From assembly GCA_029747015.1 (NCBI GenBank), contig JAKOGI010000027.1, forward strand, positions 1,210,001-1,274,000: a DNA stretch of 64,000 bases, given 5' to 3'. The stretch comes from Carnegiea gigantea. Its lineage: Eukaryota; Streptophyta; Magnoliopsida; Caryophyllales; Cactaceae. Shown one piece after another: positions 48,001-60,400 of the stretch. Each line of letters begins with the position of its first letter. The first letter of the stretch is position 1. The notes below the pieces were generated by a model. That model did no database searches and was not told the origin of the DNA. It saw nothing but the letters and a program-made list of their open reading frames with translations. The translations under genes and the position numbers were made by a program.

Positions 48001-49648
48001 GGAATTAGGCTCTGGAGAATTAGGCTTTGTGGTCTCTTTTATGGACTTGTTGATTGTTGACTTGCTCGTTATATTATTAAAAATTTCAGACAATTTGAAC
48101 TTTATTTGCTGTTGTTTAAGACTTAACTTGGACATAGTTTGTAATTTAAGTAGTTGGTTCTTATGTGAACTTTCCAACCTATAAAGTTATGTTGTTACTT
48201 ATTGTTTTACTAGAATAGGCTCTGAATATGTTGGAACCTAAGTTAGCTGCTATTTTCGTGTACTTTTGAAAGCAACTATGCTTTAAGATGTTGAAAAATA
48301 TGTAATTTGTTTGGTAAATTATCCTTGGGATAAAATTTGTGTTACAATCAAACAGGTTGGTGGGTAAAATGGGTAACTCGAACCTAACCCATTTTACTCG
48401 TTTAGGTAAACGGATTAGGTTCAAGGCAACCCGTTTAAATGTTAAGCGGTCTAAGTTGAACTTTTTCAACCCGTTTATTAAACGGGTCGGGTTTAGGTTC
48501 GAGGATTTTCAACCCGTTTAAGTTCGACACGAACACGAACCCGACTCGACACATTACCCAGCTCTGCTCACAATTGACTTGTTGCCAGATCCAGAGTATT
48601 TTGTCATGACACATAGCTTAGTTTGCTTAAGAGTTAGTATTGTGTAGTAGGACTTGTGTCCACCATTTTACTATTCAATACAATTAAGCATAAGCCATGC
48701 TGATCAGACTTGGATATGGGTATATACGGAAGTCGGACACACACGTTTCCCAAATTTTGGACTCGGAGACTCACGGGGACACGATTTTTTAAAAAAAGAA
48801 AAGAATCTAATTTGTCAATTTTTTTAAAGCTTGGTCATTATTTTATTTTTAAAATGAAATGTTGTTCAAGCCAAGAATTTGTTTTAAGTTGCAATTGGCC
48901 CTTCATCTTGTAGACTTGGCCCAAATAGAACTCTTGATATTTTAGATATTTCAAAATTAAGCCTGTGTGAAGCCCATTTCCACAACAATAAAAAGAAAAC
49001 CCTAGCCCCTTCATATAAAAATAAGTCACGTGCACTAGGGGAGAGAGAAGAAATAGAGAGAAAAAGGTGTTTGTGTGACTGAAGACCAGACCAGTCTTCA
49101 TTTTCTTCGAGAAAAAGTTGTTTGTGTGACTGGAAGACCAGACCAGCCTTCATTTTCTTCGACGGTCTCCTGCTTCGTCTTCTCCGCTTCGCCTTCTTCC
49201 TCACTGTATTTGTCTTTATCTGAACCCTATCTTCCCGTATCCATTTGCAAAAGTCTGTGTCGGACACCTATTCCGTGTCAGGTCGTGTCCACACGGGTAC
49301 ACGACCTGGGTACAACACCCATTTTGCAGAGTCGGAGCATCATAGAGCGTAAGACATATTAAGCCAAGTTTAAACAATATTTTGATTTATTGTAGCAAAT
49401 CATAAAGATAATTTTTCATCATACAAAAAAAAAAAATATTAAAGGTATCTTCAACAAATTATACTTCTTAATTTTAAGAAATATGCAGCACACATTTTCT
49501 CTTCCTAATATTGATTAATGATTATATACTTTCCACATAGTATTGACTTCAATGATTTAACCTTAATAAAAAGGGCTAATGTCAAAGAACACACACGTGC
49601 ACACGCGCATGCGCACACGCACACATCCACAGAGAGAGAACGAGACCC

Positions 49649-49702
<54 letters not shown>

Positions 49703-52377
49703 ACATCAAATCAGACGAACCTGCCAGGGTGAAAGATAACGACTCCTTATATCACCCCTTGAAATCCAGTTTCTGGGCTCAAACTAAGTCCACTCGCCCA
49801 TCTAGCCTGTGCCCCCCCCCCCTCCGAGAGACATGATTTCCCCTCTGCTACTCCCAGTTAACAACTTGACATCGCCTCCCTCAACCAATGCTGGTCAGAT
49901 AGAGAGACTAGTTAGTAGCCAATCACATGAGCTCATGGTTCGCTGGCCACCCTTAAGCTCACAGTTCATCTTCCACCTACTGTTGATTCCTTGAAAAATT
50001 AAGGGTGGTTTGGGGAGAGGGAGATGGCAAAGCAATCAAGGTGTAGAAAGAAATGGTGCAGCAGAGTGCAAAATCTGATAATGCAAGGCAGAAAAACAAA
50101 CCAACAAGCCCTTGAGCTGGCCACAGAATCTCAGGTGTGGACAAATTAGTTGAGGAAATACATCGGAGTGAAAGAAACAATGGATAGCTGTGTTGTGAAC
50201 GTCCATAAAATTGGTGCAACTTAAAGAGAATTTGACTACTGTTGAACTGGTTGTTGACCAGCAAAGTAGAGGAAACTAGACGAAGTCGGCGGAGTGCAGC
50301 AGCTGAGAAAATGGATGGTTACAGGTCAGGGTGTTAGGGAAGCTACTTATGGGTTTTAATATGAGCCACCTAATTAATTAAGTGACGAAATTAGGACACC
50401 CCCTCCCCCAAAACATCTCTACCCAAACTTTGCCTCCCCTTAACACAGCTATTAATAATGGAGTTCAATTAATTATTAAGAATATGTGAGATAACTATAA
50501 GGCCTTCCCCACCAGCTACCTTGGCATCCCTCCACGGAACCTAAGCTTCAATCTTGGTGCCAAGCTAAGCTATTTGAACTGTTCATTTTGGTTCAATTAC
50601 AAAAGTCAGACACTTAACCTACCAACATATAATAAGGCTACCTGATACTTCCATTCTAGACCAAAAATGCAAATTGCACAACTGCAAACCAGTACATGTA
50701 CCCAAGTTGGACACTTAAGTTAAAGACAAGGCCAAGTGGCATAGGTGCTACAAACATACATACTAGCAGAAATCTGAGGGCTTGTAGCAAAAGTAACGTA
50801 AAGAACTGTGCCCATTCTCATGTGCAATATTCATCCCTAAGTACCAATTGTTGCACCAGACAGATTCTTAACACTCACCAACTTACTGAACACGGCCTCT
50901 AGCTGCTAGATGTTCCTTTTTTGGACTTAGTTTGAGAGCATGCATGATAGTGGGACTCATGGGTTTGCTTTTCGCCTTTTCGGCATCGTGATTCAACATC
51001 CACTGCACTAAACCACAGATATTACCCTGCTGAAGTCTCTCCGTCTCCTCAATCAGTTGGATGACTACTTGATGCACTCTAGCAGCAATCAGAGATTCAA
51101 TACACATCTTTTTTGGTCAGTCAGTCACTCCAGCTTCTGGCACAGGAAGGAGCCAAGTCCATAGAAATTGGTGAATTGACCATGCTGTCCCTAGTATTTC
51201 GGAACTTTTTTGTAGAAACTACAAAAGGTCCTTTACATCAGCTTAAAGATCATTGGAATGGGACAGTGAAAAAAGCCATTATAACTACCATTAATATCTA
51301 CACCAAATCCCACTTTAGCAAATTTTCCTCTCCAGCAGTCTTCATAGAAACCAGATGATGGCAAATAGCATAGCCTTGGAGAAATTGGAATGAGTGGCCA
51401 ATATGGCCTTAGAGAACTTGAACACTTTGCCATTCAGATAAATCAAACTATTGTCTACACTCTCAACACGAAAACAGACCTCTGTCAGCTGGAATTGACA
51501 CTCGGGACTAGTTGGTCACAAATAAATGGGGACAAGCAAGAAGCCAATCAAATAGAACATCACCAAGAAGGAACTTCGATTTGGGCCAATGATCCTATCT
51601 CAAATCCGATCAGGTCAAGAACAAGTTCCTCAATCCCTTCAACAGCATATAAGATTGAAAAAATGTGAATGGACAAAGATTCAGCACGATCTTCATCCAA
51701 AGAAAGCATTCCAACCCCATAAACATCCTCAGCTCGTTAGCAAGAAACCACAGAATATTAAAAAAATTTCCATGTTTATATGCTCACAGTTTTTTGTACA
51801 AGTCACCAAAACCCAAAAGCTAATAACATCCTAAAACAAGAACATACTTGATGTTTCAGCATTCTGTACTCATCTTTCCCATGTATAGCCAAAACCCAAA
51901 AAATCAATACCAAAGCCAATCCAAACACACAAAAGAACCATAATTTCACCACAAAACTATTCTACAAAAGTTCATGAATACACAACATAAACAAAATTGA
52001 TAAAGGGGGGATACCTTGAGGGAAAAATTAAGGGCAACCGAGGGATAATAACGGAGCACACTGCTACCATTGCCCCTCCAAAGAGAGAGAAACCCTTCTT
52101 CCCTAACCGTCCGAAAGATGCAATCAAACATGCCATTGAACTTTCTGTGCCTACCAGCAACAATGGCGATATTACTCTCCTGGGTCTGCAACAAAAGCTT
52201 GGCCCTTTCAATAGGAGCAACAATGGTGTGAACCAAACCCCCCATAACCGCTCCCGCCATGAGATCCCTTTGAAACCTGGTGGCATATCTCCAGGGCCCA
52301 GTTGCTGTTTTCGCCATTTTTTCCCATGTATCTTCGCTTGAGATTGATGGGCTCTCTTCTCCTTCATATTTCACCAT
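42068..52377 (-). CDS. PM-ANT1: Adenine nucleotide carrier, plasma-membrane ANT1 type
   Basis: There are two coding exons on the minus strand, 52015-52377 (121 codons) and 42068-42697, joined at AAG|GTATCC and CAG|GAT in phase 0, giving 330 aa. Three mitochondrial-carrier repeats are visible, with PIERAK (55-60), PLDIAHTR (161-168) and PFDTVRRRMMM (259-269). RRRMMM is the signature of ADP/ATP carriers. Stretches such as SVALNFSLKDLYR and the length of 330 aa fit the Arabidopsis At5g56450 (PM-ANT1) type, known as an ATP exporter of the plasma membrane, rather than the mitochondrial AAC proteins with long presequences; this match is from memory. The second repeat has His where most carriers have Lys or Arg. 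The 9317-bp intron is unusual in size and full of transposons. Confidence 0.92.
42698..44779 (-). other. Carrier gene intron, 3' part
   Basis: This intron DNA has no recognised gene or repeat apart from a G13 run at 43214-43226. It is less AT-rich than the intergenic DNA. Confidence 0.45.
44780..46660 (-). pseudogene. Decayed L1-type LINE inside the carrier intron
   Basis: Read on the minus strand from about 46640, broken frames give LGFMLYMEKAYDHAQ (reverse transcriptase motif, compare MEKAYDHV), then CISTSSFVIFIDGWP, a RDVQQVDPLLSFLL stretch (compare RQGDPLSPYL) and a degenerate catalytic YADD region. Further on, SFLWILEG and CSLNKALPSGYGGL match the C-terminal domain. MLHRPFDDILYDF near 45110 matches the zinc-binding region (LHCPF). 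Stops and frameshifts throughout show it is dead. A T-rich tract at 44778-44795 may be the poly(A) tail on the other strand. The 5' half is missing. Confidence 0.75.
46661..47748 (-). other. Carrier gene intron, middle part
   Basis: A pyrimidine-rich block lies at 46670-46800. No gene is recognised. Confidence 0.4.
47749..48574. mobile_element. Non-autonomous hAT element with 8-bp target duplication
   Basis: The element is 47757-48566 (810 bp). Its ends are TAGAGATGGGAAAAG and (reverse strand) CAGAGCTGGGTAATG. CTCACAAT flanks both sides (47749-47756 and 48567-48574). Subterminal GACCCG, AACCCGTTTAA and ACGGGTC words are dense at both ends, and the middle is non-coding. Confidence 0.9.
48700..49345. 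mobile_element. Decayed hAT-like element with GTCGGACAC subterminal repeats
   Basis: GAAGTCGGACACACACG near the left end and TGTGTCGGACACC, CGTGTCCACACGGG near the right end are typical subterminal words of a plant hAT group. The reverse strand of the right end reads GATGCTCCGACTCTGC. Flanking sequence gives no clean 8-bp duplication. Inside, a block of about 50 bp containing GAAGACCAGACCAG..CTTCATTTTCTTCGA is duplicated (49062-49160). Confidence 0.45.
49587..49706. repeat. Alternating CA/CG tract followed by (GA)n
   Basis: ACACACACGTGCACACGCGC and CATGCGCACACGCACACAT are followed by a CG repeat (49649-49660) and about 20 GA units. The first part alternates purine and pyrimidine, which favours Z-DNA. 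The second is a purine mirror tract, which favours triplex DNA. It lies inside the carrier intron. Confidence 0.85.
49740..52014 (-). other. Carrier gene intron, 5' part
   Basis: No gene or mobile element is recognised. A C11 run lies at about 49811. Open frames here are short and show no family motifs. Confidence 0.45.
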
Positions 52378-53166
52378 AATCGCACTATTTACCCTTATTT
52401 ATCCCTATTGGCTGATGCCCATGTCCAATTTTCAACCTGAGATATGCTAGATATGATATTATCCGTGATTAAAGCCGAATAAAGCCGTGAAATGTGTGAA
52501 GAATGTTAATCCCTTTTCTGGGTTTCAATTGGAAAGGGGGAATCTTCCAGGAGGGGTCAGAATGATTGGAATTTTCCGGCACCAAAAGGGTGAAGAAGGC
52601 AACGGAAGAACGTTGGTTGAGAGATAGACTTTTGGATTCAAACGCTCTTGAGTTGAAGCCGGAGGGTTTCGTATCTGAGATGAAGGCAGCGAAGATGGAA
52701 ACAACGACGAAAAAGTGGATGCCTTTGTCGGACTCGGGCAAATCAGAACAAAGGGTCATTCGTCGCCGCTCTTGGCCTGTCCTTGCACACGTGGCAAGAT
52801 TACTAGATCCCAAATTACGTCATTAAAAGGGTTATTATTGGCTTGGTATTGAATAATTGCAATCTTCAAACTTATCCCTTCATTTGATTTGATGTGATTA
52901 ATTTTTTTGGGTATTATTGTTTTAGCGATGTATTGATTATGCGAATGTATATAAACTAAAGCAATTAATTAAAACTTTGGGGTATAGCGATTAAGGGTAG
53001 TGTATACATCAAATTTAAGTTTCACAAAAGGTACGAATTTATTGTGTTACAAATATTTTAATTTTTATATTATGCTTCTAAGAGTGTGTATTCTTACAAC
53101 CTACGCAAACACACACATTAAAATTTGTATATGTAACAAATACGCAAATGTAAAACGTCACATATA
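52378..53166 (-). promoter_or_regulatory. Upstream region of the carrier gene, with a G-box
   Basis: ACACGTGGC with core CACGTG at 52788-52793 lies about 410 bp upstream of the carrier start codon, in a moderately GC-rich stretch. This is a bZIP/bHLH binding core and is ABRE-like. The stretch 52566-52826 is also open on the plus strand but has no in-frame ATG at its start and no recognised motif. Confidence 0.35.
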
Positions 53167-53169
53167 TAA

Positions 53170-53441
53170 GGCATGTTCTTTTCGCTGGGAAACATTGGTT
53201 GGGAAATAAGTGAAGTTGATTTAAATGGATTGAAGTAGATATTTTTTTGTTGAAGTGGGTTGAAGGAAGTTTAAGTATGTTCAAATGGTAGTTGGTATAT
53301 TTTTTATATGATGGGTAGAAGTTAGTTAAAACAGTGAGTTGAAGTGAATTGAAGTTGGTATTTTTTTATTGAAGTTAGTAAAGTAGGTTGAAGTGAGTTA
53401 AAGTTGGTAAATTAAGAGTTATCAATAAAAAGAACAGGGCC
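53170..53441. mobile_element. Small inverted-repeat element (MITE), GGCCCTGTTC family
   Basis: The left end is GGCATGTTCTTTTCGCTGGG and the right end (reverse strand) is GGCCCTGTTCTTTTTATTGA. The flanks are TAA and ATA. The interior has repeated TTGAAGTGGGTTGAAG. Confidence 0.65.
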
Positions 53442-53518
53442 ATAGATCGAAAAATTTTACTTAAAGAAAAATGTTTTCTAAAAATATCATGCTTAAATAC
53501 TCGTTCAAAAAGATATCA

Positions 53519-54366
53519 ACCTTGTTTGGTAATGGAGGTTTGGTTGCAATCGATGTTTGGACAAAAATAACTGTTTAGAAGAATTTTAGTTGTTTTAACT
53601 AAGTCAAGCAACCAAATAATGTTTGATAAATAGTTGTTTGGAATGGTTATTTGGTACCAAAAAGCTCTTTTTGGAAAAACTATTTTTGTTAGTCTTTTGA
53701 GAAGAGCTTTATGAAGAGGGCGTGTTTGGTAAAAATTAGCTGTGTTTAGTAATACTTATCTATTTTACTAGCTGTTAGTGATTTTACTCGCGATTAATTG
53801 TGATCCACTAGTGGTTAGTGGTTAGTTGTTCAACTAGGGATTTAAAATAAATACGTTTTGTAAATGTAGCTATTGAAGTAGCTGATTTATATAAAATGAC
53901 TAAAAAGGACATAATAAATAACAGTTTTGAGTAAATAAAAATAAGAATTTTGTAATTTATAATGCAACTACTAGATAGAGGTTCTTAAAAGTTACTTTCA
54001 TTAACTCTTGAAAAACACTACATAAACCTACCACTACCTCATTCACTATTTTATCGAACACTTTTAAGTAGCAATCTATAACATTTTGACAACTACAAAC
54101 CACTAACCCCTACTTCAACCTAGATTCTCGAACACAGCCAGAAATGACTCATTTGTCCCAAAGTTTGGAGAAATTATACCATATGCCAATAAAAAGTACT
54201 TTACAAAATAAAGGCATATATAAAATTTTAGTAAACATTTTTTTTTTTTGAAACAGTGGATTTTACCAAACACTTTTTCTAGAAGTAGTTAATTCAAACA
54301 ACTAAATAATACGAACAATTAATTTAAACAATTAGCAATTAACAGTTGTTTGTCAAACATGGCCAA
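53519..54366. repeat. Possible nested small elements with TGTTTGGTAA ends
   Basis: An outer pair (TTGTTTGGTAATGG near 53522; TTTGTCAAACATGGCCA near 54348) encloses an inner pair, GGGCGTGTTTGGTAA at 53719 and (reverse strand) GGCTGTGTTCGAGAATC ending at about 54141. The inner piece is flanked by AGA on both sides. The ends resemble the candidate at 26484. Assignment is tentative. Confidence 0.35.
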
Positions 54367-57300
54367 AAAGCTTTTTGGATAGAAAAAGAACTTTCGGGAG
54401 CCATTAACTATTTGACTTTGATCAGAAAACTATTTTGGGTGGTTGACTGATTAACTTTTTTGAATTAATTTTTTTATTTCTAAAAAACTCTTTTGCTAAA
54501 AGTTATTTGATATAACTTTTTTCACTTAGCTTTTTAATGTTTATGATTAAAATGATCATATTGACCCAATCTTTTAACAAAATTAGCCAATGATACTCAT
54601 TTTTTTCTTTTGAGATAAGAGTTGTATGAAAAGATATCTAAGTCGCTTCTAATTTAAAATCTTCTAATATTGAACAAATAGTTTATGCTATGTAGTATTC
54701 CATAATAAATAAAGCACTCTCAGGTTGTGGTATATTTAATTATTATTAAAAAGGAAATCACATTAACAAAAAAACAGTGTCCTAAGTAAACTAGAATTGG
54801 ATAACGATATAAATTAATTTCATACATCACAAATCCGTAATTCATAATTAATAATTCATATTAAGAAGAAACACACACATATATATATATATATAAAATA
54901 AAAACAGTCATGAGCATCAGTGAAATTTTACAAAATAATTTAATCAAATAGCTAATTTCATCAAAAAAAAATTTTCAAAAATAACTAATACAATCAATTA
55001 ACTCAAACAAGCAATTCAATGAGTTAAAAACTAACAATTTATAACTTATTAACACACAAGGTCATCAGCTATCGGTTAACCTAAAAGTCATTACCGCACA
55101 TTCACCAAATCAAATCCTTAGTAGTTCTCAGCTAAAAGTTTAGCAAAGTCATTTCCTAAAAGTTGTTACCTATGATATATATCATTGTATGGCACTTGAG
55201 AAAGTACATAGTAATGGTTTCCCGTCTCCATGAATGTGCTATTGGCTTAGTATTTTAAGGCTCCATTTGATCATTAGAAAATTTGATAGAAAGAAAAGTT
55301 GAAGGAAAAAAAAGCTAATGAGAAAGCAAGTTTTTTTTTCCTTGTTTGAATTGAGGAAAAAATACAATAATTTGGATGATAAATTTGACTATTAATGAAT
55401 TACTTGAATCATGTTGATATCATATTAGTAATACGAGGTTGGGGAAATCAGGAATTCTTTTGGAAACTTTTTCCAAACTTTCATCATCATTTTATAAGGA
55501 AAATTTTGTCACTTATTTCTTACAATTTTCCCACCTAATTTTTATCTATATTTTTTTCTTTATGATTTTTTTTAAATCAAACACAAAAAAAAAAGTTATT
55601 TCTCCAATTTTTTTTCTTTCTACCAAAATTTTCAAGTACCAAGCGGAGCATAAGAGTAAATGACAGTGGCCCAACCGACAAGGAGGGTTGTGGGGGCCTT
55701 GAGATGGGTGTTGTTGATCTGGTCCCCTTTGATCTATCATTCATTCAGTCGCAATGTTGTTGCCTCCACTGATGTGCAAGAATGAACAACTATCAATGAT
55801 GTTGAAGTACACCACGCTTGCCACCCCACATTACCTTTCATCTTTTTCCTGGATCCATTCCTCGCAAGTTTATGCCTTTCTGCATTTGTTTGTACTCTGG
55901 CTCCTGGGTCACCGTAGTTTGTCAACAATATCCAAATCCATGCCTTGATAGTCTCCCATAGGTGAGATATGATATGGGGGTTAGATGTATCAGTCTTGTT
56001 ATTATATTGTGGTTCGGGGGGGGGGGGAAAAACGTGGAGCATAGTTTATTGGTATTTTGCTTTAATTTACTATAATTCATGTCGTATTCTTTCCAAAAGT
56101 TGGCTGTCAGGAAAATTTGTCAACCACGTGTTCGACAAAATGCTTATATGATTTTGGTATATGTTGAAGTACATCATAATGTCCATTTGTTGGGTCTTCA
56201 ACTATCAATTGATTCTTCGTTGAGTTGCTCACTAGTAATGACGTGTCATTAATGTAGGCCTTGACTTCAAATCTTGAATATTGATTGATTGCTCAAAGTA
56301 GCAGGGGAGACATGATACATGAAAGGCATGTGCTTATATGGGGAGATATGATACATGGGAAGGCATGTGCTTGTATGCTCTCTTGCTTCAGAGGCTCAGA
56401 GAGGGAGAGGAGTCAAAATTTATTAGTATCTCATTATAGGTTTCTGTAATAGAAATATCTTGATATGAATAAATTATCAGTGCATTACAGTTCTCCATGG
56501 AGTTCTATATTCATATCTGAATAAGGACACATCTTGCCTTTAAACCTCTCCTTTGTTTGAGATTGGCTTCTTTAAGGGACTTTGCAAAATTGGTAACCTG
56601 ATTAGTTGTCATTTTGGACTGACTTTATGCTAGTGGATATTACTTAAAGGTCTTTGCTTGGGCAACATGGAGCTTTCTTTTGGGTTTCCCGCAACATCAA
56701 CAACTACTCGTAGTGTGGATCCTACTTACATAGGCGGAGCTATGTTGGGAATTGACGTATCCACAGACATCCCTAGCCGAAAAAAATTTCAATGAGCTAT
56801 ATTTTGAAGGGGCTAAATTGGCATATATGAACACTTCTAAAATAAGTAGTTTAACAAATGGACACTTCTGTTCTATATGTCTAGGTCCACCGCTGCGCGC
56901 TTACGTGGTGTTTAGGAAGATGTATATTAAGTGACCTCACCTATGCGGGTATTGTTGCAAGTGGATATTAATCAATTAAGGTCCTTGTTTATCTAATATA
57001 GTAATATGGAGATTTTTGCTAGCAATTTTGATGGATATGCAGTTATGTTGAAATTAGTCACGCCCTTGATATTTGTTCTCATCTCTTGATAAGCATCATT
57101 GGTCCATTTTCTACTTGTAAACATTTCTTCCTCATGCTAGCTTTAACTAATCAAGCCAGAGAAAGATGTTTATTTTGGCATTAAATATCGTTAAAACCCT
57201 TACGTAATACCTTATTCCAATTAAGGAACTTTCAAGGCTGCAACTTGATTATGTAAACTAATTCAGTTTTCAAGACCGAGGTGCACGTGATCCAATCGTT

Positions 57301-57444
57301 GAAGATTCTCATTTTCCTAACGCACAGAATCCTACACATCAGCTATATGCTATTCCTGAATGTATAATGAAAGGAAGTTGAAGGCTCATTTTTGCTGCAA
57401 TATAGCCTATGATGTCGTAACTGCTATCTGCTGTGTACTTGCAC
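54367..57444. other. Gene-free sequence upstream of the invertase gene
   Basis: No other gene is recognised. A 36-bp tandem pair (ATGATACATG..AAGGCATGTGCTT) lies at 56305-56380, a G12 run at 56016-56027, and a GGCGGAGCTATG phrase near 56732 that resembles the end of a degraded transposon. Confidence 0.45.
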
Positions 57445-60400
57445 ATGGATAGCATGGCAGTCCTGGTTCTTTGGGCTGCATTTTCATGCTTTCTTGCAGT
57501 TGCCAATGGACTTCAGACTGCAGGCCTCAGCAAGAATGGTTCAATCCCTTCATCTATGGCTGCTAGAACTAAGCAGCCTTACAGAACTGCGTACCACTTC
57601 CAGCCTCCAAAGAACTGGATGAATGGTAAGCCTGTAACGCTGAAATATTTCCAGTAGGTGTTAATGTTGCTTAATGTGATTCTTCGATGTATTTTCCGTT
57701 GTTTTGACTCTAGCTGCTCTGTTTTTTCTGCTGCTAATTCACACGTACACTTTATTGGCTGCATGGTTTGACTCGCGTTCAATGGATTCGCAGATCCTAA
57801 TGGTATATATTGTACCCCTTTTTGTCGTCCGTTGAAACTCAGATCTCTTCAGAAACTAGAGCATCAATGTAATTTGTTCACATTTTGTGTACGACAGGAC
57901 CAGTGTACTATAAAGGGGTTTACCATCTGTTCTATCAGTACAATCCTTACGCTGCAATATGGGGTAATATGACATGGGGACATGCAATATCATATGATCT
58001 GGTCAACTGGGTTCATCTTGAATATGCTTTGAATCCAACTGAGCCGTATGACTTGGGTGGTTGCTATAGTGGGTCTATCACCATCCTTCCAGATGGCAAA
58101 CCTGTTATTCTTTACACTGGAGCAGACACTCAAAATTTCCAGTCACAAAATTTGGCATTCCCTAAAGACCCCTCGGATCCTCTCCTTAGAGAGTGGGTCA
58201 AATCCCCTAGTAATCCCGTAATTCCTGCAAATGATGGTGACATCGATCCTGCCAATTTCAGAGACCCAACGACTGCCTGGCAGGGTCCAGATGGTTTATG
58301 GAGAGTCCTTATTGGTGGAAAAATAGATGGTAGGGGGCTGGCGTTTCTGTACCAAAGTAACGATCTTATTACTTGGACTAGAAATGAGAAGCCTCTTCAC
58401 TCTTCTGCAAAAACTGGCATGTGGGAGTGCCCAGATTTCTATCCTGTGAAAATCAGTGGCAAAAATGGAGTTGAGAACTATGTCGAGACAAAATATTCCA
58501 CGTTTGTTCTAAAGGCAAGCTTTGTTGATCACGACCACTACATACTTGGCCATTATAAGGCCAAGACAAATGAATTCGATATAGAAACAGAAGACTTCAT
58601 GGAGGGTAATACAGATTGGAGATATGACTATGGAGCAAAGTTTTATGCTTCTAAGACATTCTTTGATGGTGGGAAAAGGAGGAGGATACTTTGGGCATGG
58701 GTACCGGAGTCTGACACTAGAGCAGATGACATCAAAAAAGGCTGGTCTGGCCTTCAGGTAATACCACTTTGAGACATTTAGGCTGTTGCACATGGAGACA
58801 TCGCTGCATAACTAACTGATCTTTGAGTTAATGTATATCTTTGTTTCAGTCTATCCCTCGAGCATTATGGCTTAGTACTAGGGGAAAGCAATTAGTGCAG
58901 TGGCCAATCCGGGAAATTGAAAGTCTCCGCAAGGAGAAAGTAGAAATCAAGGGGACAGAGCTCAACAGTGGATCACTCATTGAGGTGCGAGGCATTACAG
59001 CAGCACAGGTAGCCATTTATTGCAAATTAGTACATCCAACTACTGGTTTTAAAACTATGTGAAGCCAATAACTTTGGTTTCTTTCTATTGAAGGCTGATG
59101 TGGAAGTCTCATTTGAACTGCCAAGCTTAGATGAAGCTGAGCTGATGGAGCCAACTTGGGTTGATCCACAGCTCCTATGTAGTCAGAAAAATGCGAAGGT
59201 TAAAGGTGCAGCTGGACCATTTGGCTTACTGGTTTTGGCTTCAAAGAACTTTACTGAACAAACTGCAATTTTCTTCCGGATATTCAAAAATCACGATGGG
59301 CATGTCGTCCTGATGTGCAGCGATCTGAGTAGGTGGGTGTCAAAAATGAAGCAGTTTCCAGTTCCTTGGTCTTCTTAAATATTTTCGTCCCTTCGTTCAT
59401 TTCAATGTTGCAATCCACAGGTCCTCTCTAAGGAAAGAAGTTGATAAAACTAGTTTTGGAGCTTTTGTTGACATCGATCCCCCTCAAGAGAAAATTTCGC
59501 TTAGAACCTTGGTACTTGCAATATCTTTAATTATATTGTAATTCTACTCTTTCATTGTTGACTGACAGCCTCAATTCCATTTCAATTTTAGGGTGTAATG
59601 GAAACATCATATCACAATTGGATGGGTAAAGCTCCTATATATAACGCCTTTATCATGCCCTTAGTGGGACTTTAGAGGTTTGCCTAGTCAGGACTGGAAG
59701 CACCTCTCTATGATAAGTTTTAAATAAGGATTGTATGATAATAGTCTTCCAGATGTTGCCAGCTCACTTGTTAACAATCTCTCCATAGTTCCATCCAAGC
59801 GGTTATTTTTTTTATGTCTTACTCTCCCCTAGTCTAATAGAGGTGGAATTCCCAGTACTTGTTTTCTTTGCCTTAGAAGCAGCACTTTATGTTAAATCTA
59901 GCAATGGTTCTATGGCAGCATAGAATGGTCTATTTCACAAACAACAAAGGAATGGGTTAATAGGATTTGTGCAGGTTCAAATCCCATTAAAGGTATGGAT
60001 GTGTCCCCTTCTCCACTCACTTTCTTATGCCTTCTTCCACTTGAATGTCCCCATGAGAGATGAGGCGGCCTAGGGCCCTTCGTTACCGAACCGAGAAAAG
60101 AAAATGAAAAGAAAAGTTGGTCTGGTTTACATCTTGCCAAGTCACTAGCTAGAAATCTGGAATGACTGAATCTTGAGCTTTGTTTTTTTCTTTTTTAAAT
60201 TTTATTTTTCCATTTGCATTTGATATTTTAAACCTCTCTGCAGATTGACCATTCAGTTATTGAGAGCTTTGGCGGAGAAGGGAAGGCTTGCATCACATCC
60301 AGAGTTTACCCAGTTTTAGCAGTTGGAAAGGAAGCAAAATTGTATGCTTTCAACAATGGAAATCTTAGCATTAAAATCTCAAAGCTTAATGCTTGGAGCA

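Noticed and set aside
52566..52826. Plus-strand open frame of 86 aa upstream of the carrier gene
   Set aside because: It has coding-like composition, but begins without an in-frame ATG and matches no family known to me; kept only as a note in the upstream region.
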